A stretch of 64,000 nt of DNA from Sphagnum compactum (Eukaryota > Bryophyta > Sphagnopsida > Sphagnales): NCBI GenBank assembly GCA_965153455.1, contig OZ234504.1, positions 3,410,001 to 3,474,000 on the forward strand, given 5' to 3'. The position numbers and the translations under genes were made by a program. The notes below the pieces were generated by a model, which was not told the origin of the DNA, ran no database searches, and was given only the letters and a program-made list of their open reading frames with translations. Below, one piece after another: positions 59,101 through 64,000 of the stretch (position 1 is its first letter; every line of letters starts with the position of its first letter).

Positions 59101-61286
59101 GCTGGGTCCATCTGCATGCCATCCATTGGAAGCTAGATTTCTAACTGTGTTCTCTCTGTTTCGTGGGTATGAACAGAGTTTAATGATGACCCAGACCTTT
59201 ATGTCTTTGGCCCTCTCAAATATTTTGGCATTGAGCTTTGGCAGGTATGTGACTCAAAGCCCTGTTTCTGACTCTATGCTGATATGCCTATTCACACCAA
59301 GCTTGATGCTGTCCCATCAAACTTTAGAGCCTAGTTACTGATGCAAAGTTACCTAAATGCTGTCAGCAAAATAAAATGTGTTTAAATATACCATGGAAGA
59401 GACAAGGAAGGCATATTTGTATTCATTCAACAGGCTTTCAATGCAAAGATCATTATGCTAATGCAGTGCATCAGCAAATAGAGTGCAAAAATAGCGGGGG
59501 CTTAGGGGGGCTTAACTTTGAAATAGAGTCTTAGATCCTCCATGGGTTTATATCTGATTTGCAAGTGCATGACTGTTTTCCCTAATAGGTCAAAGCTGGC
59601 TCAATTTTTGATAACATCTTGATTACGGATGACCCTGATTATGCAAAGGCAGTTGCTGAGGAGAGTTGGCAGAAAAACAAAGATGTGAGGTCTTCTTCCT
59701 TTTTTTTTGGGATCCCTTCTTCCATATTTGGTAGTTGTTCATGGCCCTACATGCCTTTATCTTGTATTCCCTGAAGTGTCCACATTGATGGCCAAGATGT
59801 CTGAACCAGGGAGGCCCATTATGGGAGTAAGTTTTTGCTAATGCAGCAGTCCTCACTCTCAGTGGAACTGGACCCTCTGGAAACTAAATCTGGTTAGTGG
59901 AAGCCTAATTAGTAAATCCTTTGGCTTTTCACTGGAGCAAATATTCCCACTACTCTTACTCTTGTTGGAAAGCTGGTCACACTGTGGGGTCAACTGCATA
60001 ATCACATAATTGCTCAGATCTTTTCTTGGCTACCTAATGCACAAATGATGAATGAGGCAACCTGCTGGGAAAACCTTCATATCATATGTGCATGTTGGTA
60101 TTACAGAATTACAGTGGCTGCTCAACAAACCAGTTCATTGAATTATTTAACATGAGTTGTGGTCACTGACTAATGGCATGGACGCATATGAGGTATCAGG
60201 CTGAGAAGGAAATGTTCCTTGAAAAGGAGAGGGAGAGCAGAGAAGAAGAGAAGGTAAGAGTTCCTTTGACCCTTGGTAATATGTTTGACAATTTACTGCT
60301 TCAATCCAATCACAACCATATGTTTGCAATCTTCAGATTCTGAGCTACTAGTGAGTTGATGTCGCATATCCCAGAATGTTGCAATCTGTTTTACATGAGC
60401 CCATGCTGTTGACAGTCATGACCTCATGTAAAACCATCTGGGGCTATTGAAAGATACATGTACTTCACGGAATGGAAGAAAGTTGGAGTCTGTTCAAGCT
60501 GATGAGAAAATATTCAGTTGCTGATTCATTGACTCTGGACAAACCGGCTTCTACAGAGAAATACAAAGCCTGAGCCGCATCATAGGCGGCGACCAAGACA
60601 TCATCGTCAAGACCGAGCTGATGAGTTACGTAGGCGCAGTCATGATCGTCTGAGACAACGCAGGAAACGACATCGCAATTTTGTAAGTGTCTATTACTGT
60701 GCAAGTGAGATGGTTGTTGTCTGGTGTTCTTGCTCATGGTATATGAACAGGGGATTTGCATCATTATGTGTAGGGGAAGTCCCCATGGGAGTTCACCTGC
60801 ATAAAGAACTGTTGTCTTACAGGGAAATCCCTGTAAGGTCCCAATTCTGCGGTTTAGGGCACCCTCCACATACACTAAAAAAATCTTCTAGTTCTTTGTG
60901 TGATTATAGTTGCTTTTAATTGTGTGGATTGGGGTTGACTCAATGTAATGCTTTAACAGGATGATTACCACAATGACAATCGTGATGATGTAAGTGAAAC
61001 TCACCATGCAAGCTTTGCATCCTGTTTCATCTTGACTTTCTCGTCCTCCCCAATCACATAGATTTTCTTGTATATGACTAAAGCACATTAACTCTCTGGG
61101 AACCATGTCTTTATGTCCAAATGTATCATCAAAATGTGCAAGTGTCAAGAGCTTATCTTCAATCATCTGGTTCGTTGTTCAGCACTGCCTGAAGTTTCCC
61201 TTCCTGTATTATAAGTATGTTTGATTGCACCCTCACATAGTCACTCTTGTGTTGCATGTCTGTCCCAGGAACACGATGAACTGTGA
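56131..61286 (+). CDS. CRT3: Calreticulin, CRT3-like, with basic tail and HDEL
   Basis: Calreticulin is an ER lectin chaperone for monoglucosylated glycoproteins. Fourteen exons join in phase: 56131-56236, 56773-56880, 57154-57346, 57611-57869, 58182-58238, 58430-58477, 58725-58811, 58991-59048, 59177-59244, 59589-59684, 60200-60253, 60557-60682, 60960-60989 and 61269-61286. That gives 435 aa from ATG 56131, or 447 from the in-frame ATG at 56095. A Leu-rich signal peptide precedes [15 protein letters not shown]. The lectin domain has [22 protein letters not shown] and [10 protein letters not shown]. The P-domain has type A ([30 protein letters not shown]) and type B ([13 protein letters not shown]) repeats. 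The tail is Arg/His-rich rather than acidic, as in plant CRT3, and ends HDEL for ER retention. The last exon codes only EHDEL and the stop. Confidence 0.95.
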
Positions 61287-61719
61287 GGTTCACTCTGAGT
61301 AAGCACACAAATTTTGCTAGAGGCGTTCATCAATACATTTTGTTCAATGTTGTCAAATCATGGAAAAAGGTGGGGCGGGTATTTTTTTCTTTTGTTTTTG
61401 GGTTGACAAACTCAATGCTGCTGCTGCTGCTGCTGCTGTTGGAAGCAAAGATTAGAAAAGTTTTCTCCATATTTGTGCTTCAAATTGCAGCAGCTTTCAT
61501 TCTATTGAAGACTGAAAACTGCAGTCTACGATTTGTAACCTGATGTTGGGGGACTAGTTAATATTATGACAATTGGATGAAATGACTACTGCATCACGAT
61601 AATCTTAGTAGAAAATGATATCAAGACAACCTAATGATGAAGATATGTGGATGACAATGAATTCCGGTCCTGGATTTTTGCATCCACTAGGACATCACCA
61701 CATATTAATAACTATCTTA

Positions 61720-62255
61720 CTGTGTCTCATGGATGGATGAAGTTGTTGGTTTGGTTAGTCCCAAAACCTGCAGGGGTTTAGCATAACCATTAAAAATTGG
61801 GCTATAAGAATCTCCATATATTAATAATTAGCGTATGGGTTCTCATGGATGGATGGATACCATAATCTACATGGGTTTAGGATGGCCGTTGAAATTGGGT
61901 TTTACAGATCTCGATACCTTAATGATTAGCATACGGTTTCTCATGGATGGATGAAGTCGTCAGTTTTGTTATTCCCAAAATCTGAACAACTTTAGGATGA
62001 TCGCGGAAATTCAGATTTAAGGATCTTGATATATTAACAATTAGAACAAGGGTTCTCGTGGATGGATGAAGGCTTCTGCTTTGTTAGTCCCAAAAACTGC
62101 ACGGGTTTAAGATGATCCTCAAAATGAAGTTTTAAGGCAACTCGATTTATTAATAAGTAGCACACGACTTCTCATGGATGGATGAAGCCTTCTGTTTTTG
62201 TTAGTCTCAAAATCTGGACGACTTTAGGATGACCATAAAAACTGTGTTTTATTCC
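61720..62255. repeat. Tandem repeat, about 115-bp unit, about 5 copies, between calreticulin and ES2
   Basis: Units share TCTCATGGATGGATGAAG, TTGTTAGTCCCAAAA, GGGTTTAGGATGA and TATTAATAATTAGCA. GATGGATG recurs about every 100-118 bp from about 61730 to 62180. Divergence between units is moderate. The array lies upstream of the ES2 leader. The sequence at 61287-61720 is calreticulin 3' flank with no other feature. Confidence 0.85.
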
Positions 62256-63343
62256 GTCCAACGAGTAATAGCTTGACGCGTGGTTTATACGGACCTCGAG
62301 TTGTTTTTCGAACCATCTCGATTTAGGACCTCGTTTTGAGCCGGGGCAAACGCGGCGAAAGTGCGCTCGTGGGTAGAGGGGGTGTCCGCCATCGCCAACT
62401 GAGCTTAGAACTGTTCTGTTCTTTTGTGGACATCATCGTCTCCCCCTTCCTTTCGTGCACTCTTTGGCTCTCCTCGTCTCACGCGTTTTCATCACACTCA
62501 CTCTTCCACAGGCAGTGATTTGGATTACGTGTTGTCAACTTTTCGCGGCTCACGAGTCACGGCATAGCGATCTGTAAGCGATTGTGGAAATAGAAGAAGG
62601 AGCAGCATTCCACTAGTTGTTACAGCTTCCCCTATAAGCGAACAAGGGTTTCTTAGAGGAGAACGCTTGTTGTTTGTTTGTTTGTTGCCTCTTCTGGACT
62701 CGCACTTTCTTGAAGGCTTTGCCGCCGGCCACGACTAGGTACTTACTTCTTGACGATCACCTTTCTTCTGATTCTTCTCCTTGAGGTCCTTCACGGGGGA
62801 CGCTTTGTCGACAAACAAGCAATTTTCTTCTTTTGTCGCTTGCCGTCTTCATTCACGACAGACTTCTGTAAGGTACGATCTCGAAGCGCTTCCATGTTAT
62901 GTGAAGTTTTTGCGAAAGATTGTGTGAGGAAGTTCGTGATTTCGAAGGTTGTTGTAGCCAAACGGTTTCCAACTCTGTAGATTCCTGTATTGTGGGAGGA
63001 GGAGAAGGAGAAGGTTGATTCATCCTTGAGTTGGCCTCTTTCTCCTGCTCAGTTGTCTTTGTGATTTTTGCAAACCCTTGCTTTTTCTGGCTTATGTCAT
63101 GAAACATAGTTTCTGTCATTTGGGTTTCAGTGAGAGGCGGTTGTGGTCAGAAGCGGCGAGCTATGGCAAATTTTCAGAGTTTCAGTCCTGTGTGTTCAGT
63201 CTGCTTTTGAGCTTCAGCAGAACCCTAATTGCTCTTCCTGCCTGTATTTTGCTATTCAAATAGTAAGCTTCTTTTACGTGTCTTTGACCAGATATTAGAG
63301 CAACCAGAAAACTCTTCATACATTTTGCAAGACATTTGCAAAG
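62256..63343 (+). promoter_or_regulatory. Promoter and 5'UTR region of ES2 gene
   Basis: The base composition becomes more GC-rich from about 62260, as at a plant promoter, and includes pyrimidine-rich leader-like sequence from 62420. Several donor-like sites (for example GTAAGG|GTACGA near 62872) and acceptor-like tracts before 63344 make a 5'UTR intron likely, but I cannot fix its ends. Confidence 0.4.
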
Positions 63344-64000
63344 ATGTTGGCATCACCAGGTCACTCTCCACGGCATATCCTGCCACCACCGTCACCATCC
63401 CCGAGCATAAGAAGCTTGGACAGCAGTAAAGGCCATGAAAGTTCTCTTGCTCTGGTGTCCGCGTCTGGGAAGATTACAGGACGACCTCCTCTACCGAAGA
63501 AGCGCAAAAGGTCACAAGTTGCAATTGATGAGGACACATATGTGGCAGCCATTGAGAAGATCATTGAACGAGACTTCTTTCCTGATATCCCAAAGCTCCA
63601 GAACCGGCTGGAGTGGCTAGAGGCTGTTAGGTCTGGGGATCCTGTTGTCATCCGGGATGCACAACTGAACATCATTCAGAGAAGGAGGGAGAAAGCCAGG
63701 GAGCAAGGGGAGAGAGATGCAACCCCGGCGTCCACTGTAGCTGAACCTTTTGGAACACCAAGTTCTATGATATCTGGAGTAGCTAGTCCATCTCTCTCAT
63801 TGCGATCAGGGCAGTCACCAGCACCCTCCCAGGTTTTGCTGTCTCAGTTAGCACCTTCATCTTCCTTGGAGAATGAACCCAATGTTGACACTTCTCTCCC
63901 GCTCGATGAATTCCTCAGGCGTTACACAAGTGAAGACAATGCCAGCTTCTCTGAGATTATCGAGAAAGTTAACAAACAGCGGCGTCAGAAGTACAAATTC
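63344..64000 (+). CDS. ES2/ESS-2 (DGCR14-like) splicing-associated protein, 5' part
   Basis: The frame from ATG 63344 stays open for 219 codons and runs off the window, so it is partial at the 3' end. It begins MLASPGHSPRHILPPPSPSP, like plant ES2 proteins. It continues with DEDTYVAAIEKIIERDFFPD, then IPKLQNRLEWLEAVRSGDP and IRDAQLNIIQRR, the conserved core of the Es2 family. The Ser/Pro-rich linker leads to LDEFLRRYTSEDNASFSEII, another conserved block. ES2/ESS-2 is a nuclear protein associated with the spliceosome C complex. No intron interrupts the visible part. Confidence 0.93.
   Translation, partial: MLASPGHSPRHILPPPSPSPSIRSLDSSKGHESSLALVSASGKITGRPPLPKKRKRSQVAIDEDTYVAAIEKIIERDFFPDIPKLQNRLEWLEAVRSGDPVVIRDAQLNIIQRRREKAREQGERDATPASTVAEPFGTPSSMISGVASPSLSLRSGQSPAPSQVLLSQLAPSSSLENEPNVDTSLPLDEFLRRYTSEDNASFSEIIEKVNKQRRQKYKF

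Noticed and set aside
56131-61286. Calnexin rather than calreticulin
   Set aside because: No transmembrane segment follows the P-domain, the type A and B repeats number three each, and the protein ends in HDEL.

Overview
The window reads as nuclear DNA of a land plant. It holds multi-exon genes with GT-AG introns of roughly 100-600 bp, plant-specific families (CESA, CSLD, eIF(iso)4G, a CRT3-type calreticulin) and many CCCTAAA/TTTAGGG motifs of the plant telomere type. The spacing (about one gene per 8-9 kb), the AT-rich spacers and the degenerate tandem repeats would fit a seedless plant (fern, lycophyte or bryophyte), but I cannot name the species. All exon models were built by eye from splice signals, reading phase and family similarity.

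Layout. 1-9.5 kb: AT-rich gene desert with an inverted pair of a dispersed repeat, a decayed LINE-type reverse transcriptase on the minus strand and several tandem duplications. 9.6-13.2 kb: a small gene for an unrecognised 77-aa protein, followed by a MITE-like element and three blocks of tandem repeats. 14.05-14.8 kb: a CSLD pseudogene. 15.7-20.3 kb (minus): a seven-exon ThrE-like membrane transporter gene whose first coding exon also carries the end of a separate, spliced 88-codon upstream reading frame; its stop and the transporter start overlap as ATGA. 20.4-25.9 kb: gene-poor spacer. 25.9-27.2 kb: an unrecognised gene or young pseudogene. 30.67-33.63 kb (plus): gamma-glutamyl hydrolase, nine exons. 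35.02-42.96 kb (minus): an intact 14-exon cellulose synthase catalytic subunit gene. 44-49.5 kb: spacer with a long hairpin and a satellite block. 49.78-52.49 kb (plus): an intronless eIF(iso)4G-like gene. 56.1-61.29 kb (plus): a 14-exon calreticulin gene with a basic tail and HDEL. 61.7-62.26 kb: satellite. 63.34 kb to the end: 5' part of an ES2/ESS-2 splicing-associated protein gene.

The genes are mostly unrelated housekeeping and cell-wall functions with no pathway clustering; the CSLD fragment and the CESA gene share a superfamily but are not a tandem pair. The observations most worth following up are the overlapping two-cistron ThrE locus, the intronless eIF(iso)4G gene, the unrecognised gene at 26-27 kb, and the small inverted-repeat element families that sit in introns and near promoters.
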